From Paraglaciecola sp. T6c (GTDB taxonomy: Bacteria; Pseudomonadota; Gammaproteobacteria; Enterobacterales; Alteromonadaceae), in contig NC_008228.1 of NCBI RefSeq assembly GCF_000014225.1, positions 4,278,001 through 4,342,000 on the forward strand: a DNA stretch of 64,000 bases, in the 5' to 3' direction. This document shows positions 8,874 through 18,029 of this stretch, piece by piece (position 1 is the stretch's first letter; the number at the start of each line of letters is the position of its first letter). Under the pieces are notes generated by a model that saw only the letters and a program-made list of their open reading frames with translations, was not told where the DNA came from and searched no databases. A program made the position numbers and the translations under genes.

Positions 8874-10439
8874 TTGCTTGATACATTTCAGCTAGTTACA
8901 CGCTCTTTTGATCTAGGGGACTGCAACATCAATCGGATACAATTTGTACTTTTGTGCATCAGCATGCTGACGTGTTTTTCTTATAAAGTCACCGCTGACG
9001 TGCCTAAAAGTGAGAATGTGACAATCATCTACGCATCTGACATGCCGGTTATAGGCTTAAAACATGTCGGAGGTTATCCTGAGCTCTCTAGCGCACTGCA
9101 ATTGTATCGCAATCAAAAAGATACCAGCACGTTTTTTTTATTCGGTGGCAACAGTCTGGCGCCTAGTCCGCTTTCATCCCTAGACCGCGGCACACATATC
9201 ATTGATATTCTTAATAGCCTAGAGCCCGACGTCATGTCTGTCACTAAGCGTGAATTTAGCTATTTTGAAGACGAATTGTCATTACGCTCCTACGAAGCGG
9301 CTTTTCCACTGATATCCAGTAATGTTTATGACAAACGCAGTAAAGCCAATGTAGACGGACTACTCGATTACGTCATAGTCGAGCAAAAAGGGGTAAAGCT
9401 CGGCGTTATTTCTGTGCTAGATGATAGCGCTATCACTGACTATTTATTAAAGCAGATTGTCATTCGCGACCCACAGCAAATCATTACTGAAACATCCAGA
9501 ACGTTGCGAGAAAAAGGCGCTGACATTGTCATCTTAATGTATTCCTACAGCTTTGCGTTTATAGATCAGCTATTGAACAAGCAGATTATCGACATATCAG
9601 TAACAACAACACCTGAGTCCACGATCATACCTGATGAAGTATTACCTCAACATCCTCACGCCGTTGTGTTGAATTACCTGAATCACTTAGCTGAAATAAA
9701 CTTAAATGTGCATACCGGCAAGAAACCTAAGCTCGACATAAGCTGGGTTAGCAAAAACCTATCGGAATTTTCCAAAGAGCCCATAGTTGCTGGGCAAGTA
9801 AAGGGCTATACATCTCGCTTAAACCGCCTACTCGATCAACCCATCGCTAACGTTACACAAGCTTTTCAAACCAAAAGAAGCAGTGTACGCACCGAAGAGA
9901 ATGCCTTTGCTAACGCCGTGGCTGATGCATTGAAATCATTCGCCAATGCCGATATGGCACTGCTTAACGGTGGCATCATTCGCGGAAATCGCTCATACAC
10001 CAAAGGGCAACAACTCACACGCCGTGAAATCGCTGAAGAATTACCCTTTCGCAGCAAATTGGCTGTATTAACAGTGACGGGTTTGCAGTTAAGAGCTGCG
10101 ATTGAAAATGGGTTAAGTGAGATTGAAAATGTTCGCGGCCGTTTTCCGCAGATTTCAGGTATTGAGGTTAAATACGATTCAAGTCAAAAAGCAGGGGAAC
10201 GGGTTGTGTCTATCACGCTCGATGGTAGAGCAATTGTGCCAACCCGAGCCTACAAATTAGCCACCACAGACTACATGGCACAGGGCGGGGATGGCTATCA
10301 AGTACTCAGTGCTTGCCCTCAGATTACGCTGGGATATATGGAGCCGCCAATGGTGGTTGACGTATTTATGGAAAGCATGAGAAATAGCAAAGAGTTAGGA
10401 CCAAATTTAGATGAGAGACTGGTAGATATTAATGAGTAA
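8874..10439 (+). CDS. Secreted 5'-nucleotidase-like protein, probably catalytically inactive
   Basis: The 521-residue protein follows the UshA/5'-nucleotidase plan, an N-terminal calcineurin-like domain plus a C-terminal substrate-binding domain. The C-terminal domain is well kept: NAVADALKSFANADMALLNGG near 340-362, EELPFRSKLAVLTVTG, and YKLATTDYMAQGGDGY near 458. The N-terminal metal motifs are lost. The DxHG position reads DMPV (D56), the GGD position reads GGN (91-93), and GNHEFD reads TKREFS (124-129). A signal peptide lies around residues 22-42 (FVLLCISMLTC, then VTADVP), so it should be periplasmic. The TTG start at 8874 is uncertain: it leaves a long N-terminal region, and GGGGAC near 8917 has no standard start after it. 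The stop overlaps the next gene by 8 bases. Confidence 0.75.
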   Translation: MLDTFQLVTRSFDLGDCNINRIQFVLLCISMLTCFSYKVTADVPKSENVTIIYASDMPVIGLKHVGGYPELSSALQLYRNQKDTSTFFLFGGNSLAPSPLSSLDRGTHIIDILNSLEPDVMSVTKREFSYFEDELSLRSYEAAFPLISSNVYDKRSKANVDGLLDYVIVEQKGVKLGVISVLDDSAITDYLLKQIVIRDPQQIITETSRTLREKGADIVILMYSYSFAFIDQLLNKQIIDISVTTTPESTIIPDEVLPQHPHAVVLNYLNHLAEINLNVHTGKKPKLDISWVSKNLSEFSKEPIVAGQVKGYTSRLNRLLDQPIANVTQAFQTKRSSVRTEENAFANAVADALKSFANADMALLNGGIIRGNRSYTKGQQLTRREIAEELPFRSKLAVLTVTGLQLRAAIENGLSEIENVRGRFPQISGIEVKYDSSQKAGERVVSITLDGRAIVPTRAYKLATTDYMAQGGDGYQVLSACPQITLGYMEPPMVVDVFMESMRNSKELGPNLDERLVDINE

Positions 10440-12117
10440 ACAACTCCCAGCTATCAGCAAACCCGGTAAAACGTTAAAGGCGCGTATACCTCTTAGCAGC
10501 GTATTTGCAATAGCGTTTGTTAGTGTGTTCGCCATTTTTATCAGTGTGACTATATTAGCCCATTCACGCCTGAGTGATTTTCGTGAAATCCTCGATAACC
10601 TTGCGAATAAATCGTTGCCCAACGTAGTATTTTCAGAGCAAATAAACAACCATATCACTGCCCTTTCAGCCATCAGTGATGGCTTGAGTTATGCCAATTC
10701 TGAGGCGGCACTGCGTATCGCTGAACGGCATGTTAATGACAAGATGGAGCAGATTCGAACTGTTGCTGAGCGTCACGGAGGCACCCAATACCTTGATTTT
10801 CACTTGAATGCGATTGAAAGCGAAATTCTAGAGTTAAAAACCATCGCGCTACACAGAATCAAGCTTGCCAAGCAACTTGCTGTGCAGCAAAAAGCCTTGT
10901 ATGCACTCAATAACAGAGTGGTTAAAATCACTACTGCCCCATCATTGTCGAAAAAGGATATTCAAGGTTTGCAAGATTGGCGTGCCTCATTGTATGAAGC
11001 TGTTGCCCTATCTAGTAATGCCGCCAACTTGACTCGGTTACAAGCTATCCGCCAATCGTCCTTTGCGGCTCAAACCATCACTGATACTTTGTATAAAAAC
11101 GCTAATGCGTTGCCTATTTCCTTGCGCCCGAGATTAATTAAGATCGTCGATGAATTCACCCATATCGCCCTTCGTGATCAAGGAATATTTCCGTTACAAA
11201 TTAACCTGTTGCGTATATCAGGCCGGGTGACCGGGCGCGGCAACTTTGTGCATAGTTTGATCACCGATTACGCACGTCTACTCAACTTTAAGTCTTATCA
11301 ATTGAGTGATTCCCTTATCACTCAAACAAGCAGAACCTCTACCCGAATCAAAGAACAAATAGACAATGTGGGGCTGTACGTCATTGGCGCACTCATTTTG
11401 CTGTTAGTCATTGTATTCTTTATTCAAAATCGCGTGGTTAGACGCTTAGTTCAGCTTAATATGGTGGTTCAAGACAGGGCCAACGGTTTTAGCAATACTA
11501 CGCATATCTCAGGCAATGATGAAATATCTGACATTGCCGATACCATCGACTATTTTGCCACGACCATCGAGCAGCAAAAGCTCGCCTTACAAGAACTATC
11601 ACTGTTAGATGGATTAACGGGTATCCCCAATCGCAGAGCGTTAGATGAACGATTAGAGCGTGAGTTAAGGCTAGCGAACCGAGAAAAATGGTCCCTGTCG
11701 TTACTGATGATTGATGTGGATTATTTCAAACTTTACAATGACAATTATGGTCATGCCGCAGGCGACACAGCTCTGGTAGCGATTGCGCAATTGCTGGAAA
11801 GATTCGCCCAACGCAGTGGTGACTTTGCCGCCAGATACGGCGGTGAAGAATTCGTATTTATTTTGCCTAATACAGATAAAGATGGTGCGATAAGAGTTGC
11901 CACGGCGCTATTAGAAGCCGTGCGTGATGCAAACCTTGAGCATAAATACAGTCCCAAAGAAGAACATTTGACCATCAGTATCGGCGTGTCAACCTGTCAA
12001 CCGCAAGATCCGAAAGACGCAGACTATGTTCAACGTTTAGCGGATCACGCACTTTATTCAGCCAAACAAAGTGGTCGCGACCGGATGGTGCATTATTCGG
12101 ATATTATCACCTCGTAG
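10432..12117 (+). CDS. Membrane diguanylate cyclase (periplasmic sensor-HAMP-GGDEF)
   Basis: This 561-residue protein should make cyclic di-GMP. A first membrane segment at about 20-43 is followed by a periplasmic region of some 270 residues, mostly helical and of no family I recognise. A second membrane segment near 312-334 leads to a HAMP-like linker (about 335-385). The GGDEF domain starts at DGLTGIPNRRAL. The active-site motif is GGEEF at 470-474, and RSGD at 461-464 is an intact inhibitory I-site. It overlaps the upstream nucleotidase-like gene by 8 bases, so the two are probably co-translated. Inference: the secreted protein may deliver a signal to the periplasmic sensor. Confidence 0.92.
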   Translation: MSKQLPAISKPGKTLKARIPLSSVFAIAFVSVFAIFISVTILAHSRLSDFREILDNLANKSLPNVVFSEQINNHITALSAISDGLSYANSEAALRIAERHVNDKMEQIRTVAERHGGTQYLDFHLNAIESEILELKTIALHRIKLAKQLAVQQKALYALNNRVVKITTAPSLSKKDIQGLQDWRASLYEAVALSSNAANLTRLQAIRQSSFAAQTITDTLYKNANALPISLRPRLIKIVDEFTHIALRDQGIFPLQINLLRISGRVTGRGNFVHSLITDYARLLNFKSYQLSDSLITQTSRTSTRIKEQIDNVGLYVIGALILLLVIVFFIQNRVVRRLVQLNMVVQDRANGFSNTTHISGNDEISDIADTIDYFATTIEQQKLALQELSLLDGLTGIPNRRALDERLERELRLANREKWSLSLLMIDVDYFKLYNDNYGHAAGDTALVAIAQLLERFAQRSGDFAARYGGEEFVFILPNTDKDGAIRVATALLEAVRDANLEHKYSPKEEHLTISIGVSTCQPQDPKDADYVQRLADHALYSAKQSGRDRMVHYSDIITS

Positions 12118-12125
12118 TATCGCGC

Positions 12126-12154
12126 AAAAAAAACGTCGCAAATCATGCGACGTT
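12126..12154 (-). terminator. Terminator of the DUF3016 gene
   Basis: AACGTCGCA (12132-12140) pairs with TGCGACGTT (12146-12154). On the minus strand the stem runs into eight T. It lies between convergent genes and may also serve the diguanylate cyclase on the plus strand, although the T-run on that side is poor. Confidence 0.8.
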
Positions 12155-12159
12155 ATAAA

Positions 12160-12699
12160 TTAGTGAGTATTCTTTTTTGCGACTTCCTGGGGAAATTGCT
12201 CATCGAACCACATTCGTATCATGTTTTTCTCATAACGTAAGTTCTCAGACGCAAAAAACGGATTGTGGCGATTTTGAAAAGACATGTCTTTTAAGTTTTG
12301 CTCACCTTGCTGAATTACAGCGCCATCGGCCCCAAGCAACTCAAAGCTAAACGCGATGCGCGGAATATCAATACTTTTAATCAGGCGCACATCGTTTGCC
12401 CCACTGCCCATACCCACAAACGAAGCGGGCCAAACCTGCCCTGCTAAATCTAAGTTCGTTACGTTCATCTTCAGGGTCTGGCCTTCAGGCAAGGTTTTAG
12501 CGAGCTCTGTAATATATTCGTCTAATTGTTTAAACGTGCGCTCTTTAAAGCGGGTACGCGACTCATTTGAAGGGCGCACATCTGTGTATTTCTCTGGGTC
12601 TTGCCACGTCACATCCACTTTGGCCTGGCTGTAGGCCTGCGCGGATAACATTAACGTAACGCCCGATAACAGGGCGACAGCTAGATTTTTCATATTCAT
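12160..12699 (-). CDS. DUF3016 family secreted protein
   Basis: The 179-residue protein has a clear signal peptide (MNMKNLAVALLSGVTLMLSAQAYSQA, cleavage near 23-26). The mature part starts VDVTWQDPEKYTDVRPSNES, the typical opening of DUF3016 proteins, common in Alteromonadales and Shewanella. A later block includes LDLAGQVWP, DIPRIAFSFEL and NLKDMSF. It is predicted to be periplasmic or surface-associated. The family's function is unknown. It appears monocistronic, with its own terminator. Confidence 0.8.
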   Translation of the reverse strand: MNMKNLAVALLSGVTLMLSAQAYSQAKVDVTWQDPEKYTDVRPSNESRTRFKERTFKQLDEYITELAKTLPEGQTLKMNVTNLDLAGQVWPASFVGMGSGANDVRLIKSIDIPRIAFSFELLGADGAVIQQGEQNLKDMSFQNRHNPFFASENLRYEKNMIRMWFDEQFPQEVAKKNTH

Positions 12700-13095
12700 T
12701 CACCTTTTTTTGTGCGAATTTAAGATGCGCTTGAGCCATATCGCATATCGCATTTGATCAAAGTCTACCGCAAACGCGCTGAATACGGCCTGAACACTAT
12801 CTCACACCTTTATTTAACACCTTTAAGCGACTCAATCCGGCTACTCATGAGAGCGCTCTCTCTAATCTAAGCCTTTCAAAGTAACATGCATTAACAATAA
12901 CATTAGGGCCAAAAGCGCTATTTCATCTTGGCTTATATTAAATAGACCGTATTGCGGCGAATAAATTCGCAGTACATCAGCCGCGTGCTATCAAAATATT
13001 TAGACTTCTGGCTATTGTCCCCATTGCTAGCTTCCAAAACAGATAGCACGACTTCAGCGACCAAATAGCGCTATTGCCTAACCACCGATCACGTA
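12700..13095. other. Intergenic stretch without a gene
   Basis: About 395 bases between two minus-strand genes. It should carry the promoter of the DUF3016 gene. No reading frame with a ribosome binding site, tRNA or strong hairpin was seen. Confidence 0.5.
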
Positions 13096-14466
13096 TTAGT
13101 GCAGTAGCACGATTTTATAGCCGCTGGGTGATAACGTTGATGCTTGAAGGCTAACAATGTAATTAACGTCTTGATCAATCTCCAGCATTTCACTTCGTGC
13201 GAGTAATAACGGGCTATTATTCTCGTCGTTATGCACCATCACAATCTCGTACTGACCACTTTTTATAGTTAAGCGCGCAGAGTGTTCAAAGGCTAAATTT
13301 TGGGTGCGATATTTCGCCGTATTAATGGTTTCATTTTGGCGTACAAAGAAGACATCAAGGTCATCATAATCTGGGTTCACATTCACCACTTGGATGTCGT
13401 GTTCGACACTTTGCGGCAAGTTACTTTCTTCAAACGTAAGTGTGACTAACTGTTGCTCCTCATCTTGGTATATCACGATCGCATTGCTTCTGCCTTGGCT
13501 CAGGCTTAGCAAACGATTTGAGAATGCAAGATTATTATCGTCACTGACCTGACCCGACAATTGATAATCACCAAAAGCGATGCCTCGAAAATCACTCAAA
13601 GCATTGGCAGCCACAGACACTTGTTGCTGATTATCCTGGCCACCCATTACATCTACGATCACGTCTTTTTCTTCAAGACTATTGTAAATGCGATATTGCG
13701 CAGCCTCATCTGTTGAGGTGTATTTATTTACGGAAGAAGAGTTGATGACTAAGTCCATTTCAATATTATTCTTTATCGCTCCAGAGCTGGCACGAATGAT
13801 CATTGTATATTCAGTGGCGTAACTAAATGCAATGGCTGAACTTTCAAACACAGGGGTATCTGCACCGGGCAGGGTTAAATACACCTGATATTCCCCCTGG
13901 CTAAACGAACTTGTGTCTTCGGTTTGCCATGAGTCAAATTGCTCAAGTTCGTCTGTTGACACGGTCGCCAACAAATGTGCATTCGCAAATGAGCTGCCAT
14001 TCTCACCTAAGTACACATCATAGTCTTGGTCGCTCGTCAGCACTGATGTAGCAAATAATCGAAAACGTTTATCCAGTTCTGTACGCTCAATTTCATAGGT
14101 ATTAAATATCGCCGTACTGTCTTTTGCGCTAAGCACCACCAGCATTTTATGACCCGTGCTCACTTTTACAGATAACTCTTCTAGGGTATGCGTAACACCA
14201 TCATTGTCTTTTTCAGTAAAGGTCAAATCAACGTCATTATCTTCAAGTGTGAGTACACTAGTCGCATCACCGTATACGGCAGAGCCGGCGCTACTGCTCT
14301 CATCAATACTGAGAAAAACAGAGCCACTTCCCCCAGAGCCGTTGTAAAACTGCAAGTAAGGCTTGTCATATTTTTTGCTGTCTTCTTTATCATCAGAGCC
14401 CCCACATGCGCCGAGTTGCCAAGTGAGAATGAAGATGAATAAACCGCGTAAACCAGTACCTAACAT
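13096..14466 (-). CDS. DUF4397-like lipoprotein
   Basis: The 456-residue protein begins with a lipoprotein signal: a hydrophobic run (LFIFILTWQ) ends in the lipobox LGAC with Cys at 21, followed by GGSDDKEDSKK. The mature part is beta-rich and repetitive. Segments such as YLQFYNGSGGSGSVFLSIDE, RLFATSVLTSDQDYDVYLG and VYLTLPGADTPVFES resemble repeated DUF4397-type Ig-like domains. It should be anchored in the outer membrane facing the periplasm or surface. The role is unknown. It is monocistronic and divergent from the MipA gene. Confidence 0.7.
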   Translation of the reverse strand: MLGTGLRGLFIFILTWQLGACGGSDDKEDSKKYDKPYLQFYNGSGGSGSVFLSIDESSSAGSAVYGDATSVLTLEDNDVDLTFTEKDNDGVTHTLEELSVKVSTGHKMLVVLSAKDSTAIFNTYEIERTELDKRFRLFATSVLTSDQDYDVYLGENGSSFANAHLLATVSTDELEQFDSWQTEDTSSFSQGEYQVYLTLPGADTPVFESSAIAFSYATEYTMIIRASSGAIKNNIEMDLVINSSSVNKYTSTDEAAQYRIYNSLEEKDVIVDVMGGQDNQQQVSVAANALSDFRGIAFGDYQLSGQVSDDNNLAFSNRLLSLSQGRSNAIVIYQDEEQQLVTLTFEESNLPQSVEHDIQVVNVNPDYDDLDVFFVRQNETINTAKYRTQNLAFEHSARLTIKSGQYEIVMVHNDENNSPLLLARSEMLEIDQDVNYIVSLQASTLSPSGYKIVLLH

Positions 14467-14716
14467 GGTGCATTTCCTTGATGTTATGAGCCAATGTCGC
14501 CCGTCTTATTTCGGGCCTATCGTGTTGGCTTAATATCCTAATCACACTGCGTGAGGTGTCTCGATCTTAATTGCGAGGATTTGTGAATAATTGTAACCCT
14601 GTGGTGAGCTTTACCCGCGGGTTTGCTAGGATGCATCAATAGAAAAGTTCGCAGTTTTTATGAACTTTTGATAATTATCTTATGATCAACGTTGTTTCGA
14701 AGTGTGGGTGTGGTAA

Positions 14717-15595
14717 ATGGGTACAAACAGTATAAAAAAGCTAGGCGCAAAGTGCATTTTGCTATGCTTTTTTACCCTCGCAAAATACGCGTACGCAGAC
14801 TGCAACTCGGCCCAATGCATCGAAACTGAGAAATGGCGAGTGGGAATAGCCCTCGGCGCTGGCGCAAAGACCAATCCACTCGTTGGCGGCGATGCTATTC
14901 CTCTGGTGCTCATCCCCGATATAGCCTACTACGGTGATAACGTTTATTTGGATAACGCCGAAGTCGGCTATCAATGGATACAAACCCCGACTTTTGCGCT
15001 AGACACCTTTTTCAGCGTTAACACCGAAAAAGCCTTTTTCACCTTTTGGCACCCAAGCAATGTACTTGGCGCTTCTGGTCATTTTTTGAGTAACGCTATT
15101 GGGCCAACAAATGCGTCACCTTTTGATGATCGCCAAGTCTCAGTCGACGAAGTAAAAAGTCGAAAATGGGCGATAGATGCAGGCGTACGCTGGCATAAAC
15201 GCAGCGCCCACTCCCAGTGGCGCATCGCGGTCAAAACAGATGCCTCAAACGTGCATCACGGGCATCAATTTGAAATTAGCTACCAACACCATTGGTCGCT
15301 AAACGAGTGGCAAGTTAGCTTAGCGCCAACTGTGATTTGGAAGAGCAGCAAATTAGTTGATTACTATTACGGTGTGGATCAGCAAGATAACGTGCTCCGT
15401 GATCTTTATTACGACGCTTCAGCGGGTTGGCAACCCAGCTTAGCGCTCAGCGCCAACAAGAAGATAAACCAACAATGGCAATGGCTTATCCGAACCAGTG
15501 TGACTTGGCTTCATTCTGGGATGACTAACAGCCCACTGGTAGATAAAAAATACACAAGTACGGTATTTATTGGTCTTGGGTACGTATTCAGATGA
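14717..15595 (+). CDS. MipA/OmpV family outer membrane protein
   Basis: The 292-residue protein has a signal peptide (cleavage near AYA/DCNS, residue 28). The family's beta-barrel pattern follows: GIALGAGAKTNPLVGGDAIPLVLIPDIAYYGDNVYLDNAEVGY, alternating strands, and the terminal aromatic residues YVFR. MipA was named for binding the murein hydrolase MltA, and OmpV proteins are related; the substrate or role here is unknown. It heads a cluster with a DUF3019 protein and a two-component system, all on the plus strand. The same four-gene order is known to me from related marine gammaproteobacteria. The kinase may respond to an envelope condition that also controls this protein. Confidence 0.85.
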   Translation: MGTNSIKKLGAKCILLCFFTLAKYAYADCNSAQCIETEKWRVGIALGAGAKTNPLVGGDAIPLVLIPDIAYYGDNVYLDNAEVGYQWIQTPTFALDTFFSVNTEKAFFTFWHPSNVLGASGHFLSNAIGPTNASPFDDRQVSVDEVKSRKWAIDAGVRWHKRSAHSQWRIAVKTDASNVHHGHQFEISYQHHWSLNEWQVSLAPTVIWKSSKLVDYYYGVDQQDNVLRDLYYDASAGWQPSLALSANKKINQQWQWLIRTSVTWLHSGMTNSPLVDKKYTSTVFIGLGYVFR

Positions 15596-15634
15596 CGCAG
15601 ATAGTTTCAACTCATTCGTTGGAGCACGCATAAT

Positions 15635-16015
15635 TTGAGAGTGCTGTTAGCCTGTTTAAGCATAGTTTTAGGGGACAAAGTACACGCTGTAGAGCATGAC
15701 GTTAACTGGCAAATTCAGCCGATAGTGTGCGTCACTCAGCGCGTTGGCACACAGTGCCAGTTTACGCTCTCAGTTCAGGTACAAAACGAACACCAGCAGG
15801 AATACTGTGTGTATGTGGTTAAACTGTCACCACAACGGCTATTTTGCTCCAGCGAAACGGTTGTGCAAAAAGACTTAACCCTGACCATAGACGACAACAC
15901 ACGTTTATTATTAAAAGACGCATTGGGTGGAACCCTTCTTCAACAACCGTTAGGGGTGAAGTCGACCCGGCGCAGTACCCGTTTTCGGGTCAACAATCCT
16001 TGGAGCCTTTTCTAA
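15635..16015 (+). CDS. DUF3019 family small secreted protein
   Basis: The 126-residue protein has a signal-like start (VLLACLSIVLGDKVHA), then VNWQIQPIVCVTQRVGTQCQ. Four cysteines fall at about 31, 40, 54 and 68, which could form two disulfides in the periplasm. DUF3019 genes commonly sit next to MipA/OmpV genes. The start is TTG with GGAG 10 bases upstream; a GTG two codons later is possible. The stop overlaps the response regulator start as TAATG, indicating coupled translation. Confidence 0.75.
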   Translation: MRVLLACLSIVLGDKVHAVEHDVNWQIQPIVCVTQRVGTQCQFTLSVQVQNEHQQEYCVYVVKLSPQRLFCSSETVVQKDLTLTIDDNTRLLLKDALGGTLLQQPLGVKSTRRSTRFRVNNPWSLF

Positions 16016-16713
16016 TGCCGCACATATTACTTGTTGAGGATGACGCGCGACTCAGCCAGCTTGTGAGTGAATACTTGAACCAACATGATTTCACCGTGAC
16101 CAGTTTAAGTGACGGCACGGGTTTGCTTGATGAGATTAAACAACATTCGCCAGATTTGGTTGTGCTTGACGTTATGCTACCGGGGGATAACGGCTTTACG
16201 TTGTGCAAAAAAATTCGCCCTGAATATCAAGGACCGCTGTTGTTTATGACGGCAAAAAATAGCGATTTTGATCATGTACTCGGCCTTGAGATTGGCGCAG
16301 ATGATTACGTTATGAAACCGGTCGAACCCCGGGTGCTGTTAGCGCGTATTCAAGCGCTGCTGAGACGAAGTAATACTATTAAAGCCCCAATTGAGAGAGC
16401 GACCCAACTGCGTTTTGGTCAGCTAACGCTTGATTATCTAGCACGCAAGGTGACCCTTAAAAACGAAGATGTGCCCCTAACCAGCCATGAATTCGATATG
16501 CTCTGGAAGTTAGCCGCAAATGCGTCCCAGCTAGTGGATCGCAATACGCTATACCGCGAGCTTATCGGCAGAGAATATGATGGTTTAGACCGCTCAGCGG
16601 ATGTGCGCATTTCGCGTCTGCGTAAAAAACTGCAGGATGACCCTCGTCATCCCTATCGTATTAAAACCATCTGGGGAAAAGGGTTTTATTTCGTCGCTGA
16701 CGCGTGGGAATAA
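16015..16713 (+). CDS. OmpR-family response regulator
   Basis: The 232-residue protein has an N-terminal receiver domain with the acidic pair EDD at 8-10, phospho-acceptor D52 in LVVLDVMLPG, and the conserved Lys in YVMKPVEPR. A winged-helix DNA-binding domain fills the C-terminal half (LTSHEFDMLWKLA, then RSADVRISRLRKKL and IKTIWGKGFYF). The closest named type by feel is RstA. The ATG at 16015 is preferred over an upstream in-frame start because it begins exactly at the receiver fold and overlaps the DUF3019 stop (TAATG). Its kinase follows after 9 bases. Confidence 0.93.
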   Translation: MPHILLVEDDARLSQLVSEYLNQHDFTVTSLSDGTGLLDEIKQHSPDLVVLDVMLPGDNGFTLCKKIRPEYQGPLLFMTAKNSDFDHVLGLEIGADDYVMKPVEPRVLLARIQALLRRSNTIKAPIERATQLRFGQLTLDYLARKVTLKNEDVPLTSHEFDMLWKLAANASQLVDRNTLYRELIGREYDGLDRSADVRISRLRKKLQDDPRHPYRIKTIWGKGFYFVADAWE

Positions 16714-16722
16714 TCTTTCAGT

Positions 16723-17976
16723 ATGGCTAGATTGTTTATCAGTTTGTACCTTTTTATTGTGTTAGCCATGATTGGCCTAAGTGCAGGGTTAGAACGCCTT
16801 TTCAGCCATCCCCCCCAAGGCCCAACAGGCCATGTTACGACGATAATGACCTTGTTGGACGCCGCCAAAAACAATCATGACAACTTACTTGCGTTGGCCC
16901 AAAGTACCGCTCTGCCCCACACAGTTGTGCCCTACAACAGTATTGGTTGGAGCGCACAAAGCGCGGCTCAGCTCAAAAATAATAAAAGCGTTTTATTGTA
17001 CGACGAGCAAATGGGTGAACAGCTGTATATCGCCCTTAATGAAAACGACTTGTTAGAGCTCAATATCACACGCCCGCAAACCAACAGCCAAACGCTCATG
17101 GTGTACAGCGGCATATTCTTCGTGTGTTTAGGGGCGTTAATCGCTCTTTGGCTATGGCCATTGTGGCGTGATTTAAGTGCCCTAAAACGCAGCGTGAGTC
17201 ATGTTCAAGACGATGGCAGCCTAGTGGATAACCACATTGCTAGCACATCACACATCGCCCCCATTGCCCAAGCGCTTAACAACATGAGCCTAAAGGTAAA
17301 GAGTTTGCTGCAATCGCAACGAGAGCTATCTGGGGCTGTGGCTCATGAGTTTCGCACGCCGCTAGCGCGTTTAAAATTCGCGCTTGAAGCACAACCCGCG
17401 AGCAATTCTGAAAAATGGAACGCCATGTCTCTGGATGTGGAAGAGCTGGAAAGACTCGTGCAAGAGATGCTTGATTACGCCGGTAGTGATGTGCTTATTC
17501 CTGAGCTTAACTTAGCTGAAATCCCGTTGAAGGAGCTTGTAGAGCAAGTGGTAGCCCATCTGCAAACCCTGCATTTGAAAGATCATCAGGTATGTATTTC
17601 TGGGGAGAACATACTGCTACTCGCAGATGATCATTTCGTACAAAGGGCGCTAGAAAACCTACTGGTGAATGCCAGTCGATATGCAAAGTCGCGCATCTCA
17701 ATCAATATCACCCAAGACCAAGACCATGTTTTGCTCAGCATAGAAGACGACGGACCTGGTATTCCAAAAGACGTCCAAGAAAAGATATTTGATGCATTTT
17801 ATCGCCCAGATGAAGCGCGCACGCGTGCGTCGGGCGGTGCGGGACTGGGCTTAGCCATTGTACGGCGTATTCAGCAGTGGCACCAAGGGGACTGCCAAGT
17901 ACACGATTCAGCGCTGGGCGGCGCTGCATTTGTATTGCGCTACCCCCGCCACGACCGCCAATCATCAACGCCCTAA
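16723..17976 (+). CDS. Sensor histidine kinase (RstB-like)
   Basis: The 417-residue inner-membrane kinase has a membrane segment at about 3-22 and a short periplasmic sensor of about 100 residues. A second membrane segment near 128-147 leads to a HAMP-like linker. The dimerisation/phosphoacceptor helix carries VAHEFRTPL with H208. The ATPase domain shows the N box (NLLVNASRYA), G1 box (DDGPGIP) and G2 box (GGAGLGLAI). It is the expected partner of the response regulator directly upstream. The short sensor and the link to MipA/DUF3019 suggest an envelope signal, but the ligand cannot be told. Confidence 0.93.
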   Translation: MARLFISLYLFIVLAMIGLSAGLERLFSHPPQGPTGHVTTIMTLLDAAKNNHDNLLALAQSTALPHTVVPYNSIGWSAQSAAQLKNNKSVLLYDEQMGEQLYIALNENDLLELNITRPQTNSQTLMVYSGIFFVCLGALIALWLWPLWRDLSALKRSVSHVQDDGSLVDNHIASTSHIAPIAQALNNMSLKVKSLLQSQRELSGAVAHEFRTPLARLKFALEAQPASNSEKWNAMSLDVEELERLVQEMLDYAGSDVLIPELNLAEIPLKELVEQVVAHLQTLHLKDHQVCISGENILLLADDHFVQRALENLLVNASRYAKSRISINITQDQDHVLLSIEDDGPGIPKDVQEKIFDAFYRPDEARTRASGGAGLGLAIVRRIQQWHQGDCQVHDSALGGAAFVLRYPRHDRQSSTP

Positions 17977-18015
17977 CACGACCTTACGTTTCTCTATTAT
18001 CAGCAGCACAACATC

Positions 18016-18029
18016 CTGATCTGTATCAA
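18016..18029 (+). promoter_or_regulatory. Possible FNR/Anr box upstream of ccoG
   Basis: CTGAT-CTGT-ATCAA differs from the FNR consensus TTGAT-N4-ATCAA at one position. It lies about 107 bases before the ccoG ATG in the intergenic gap. ccoG accompanies cbb3 oxidase, which is oxygen-controlled in many proteobacteria. The promoter itself was not pinned down. Confidence 0.45.

Noticed and set aside
15844-16014. Longer response regulator starting inside the DUF3019 gene
   Set aside because: The extra residues precede the receiver fold and match nothing; the ATG at 16015 with TAATG overlap explains the start.
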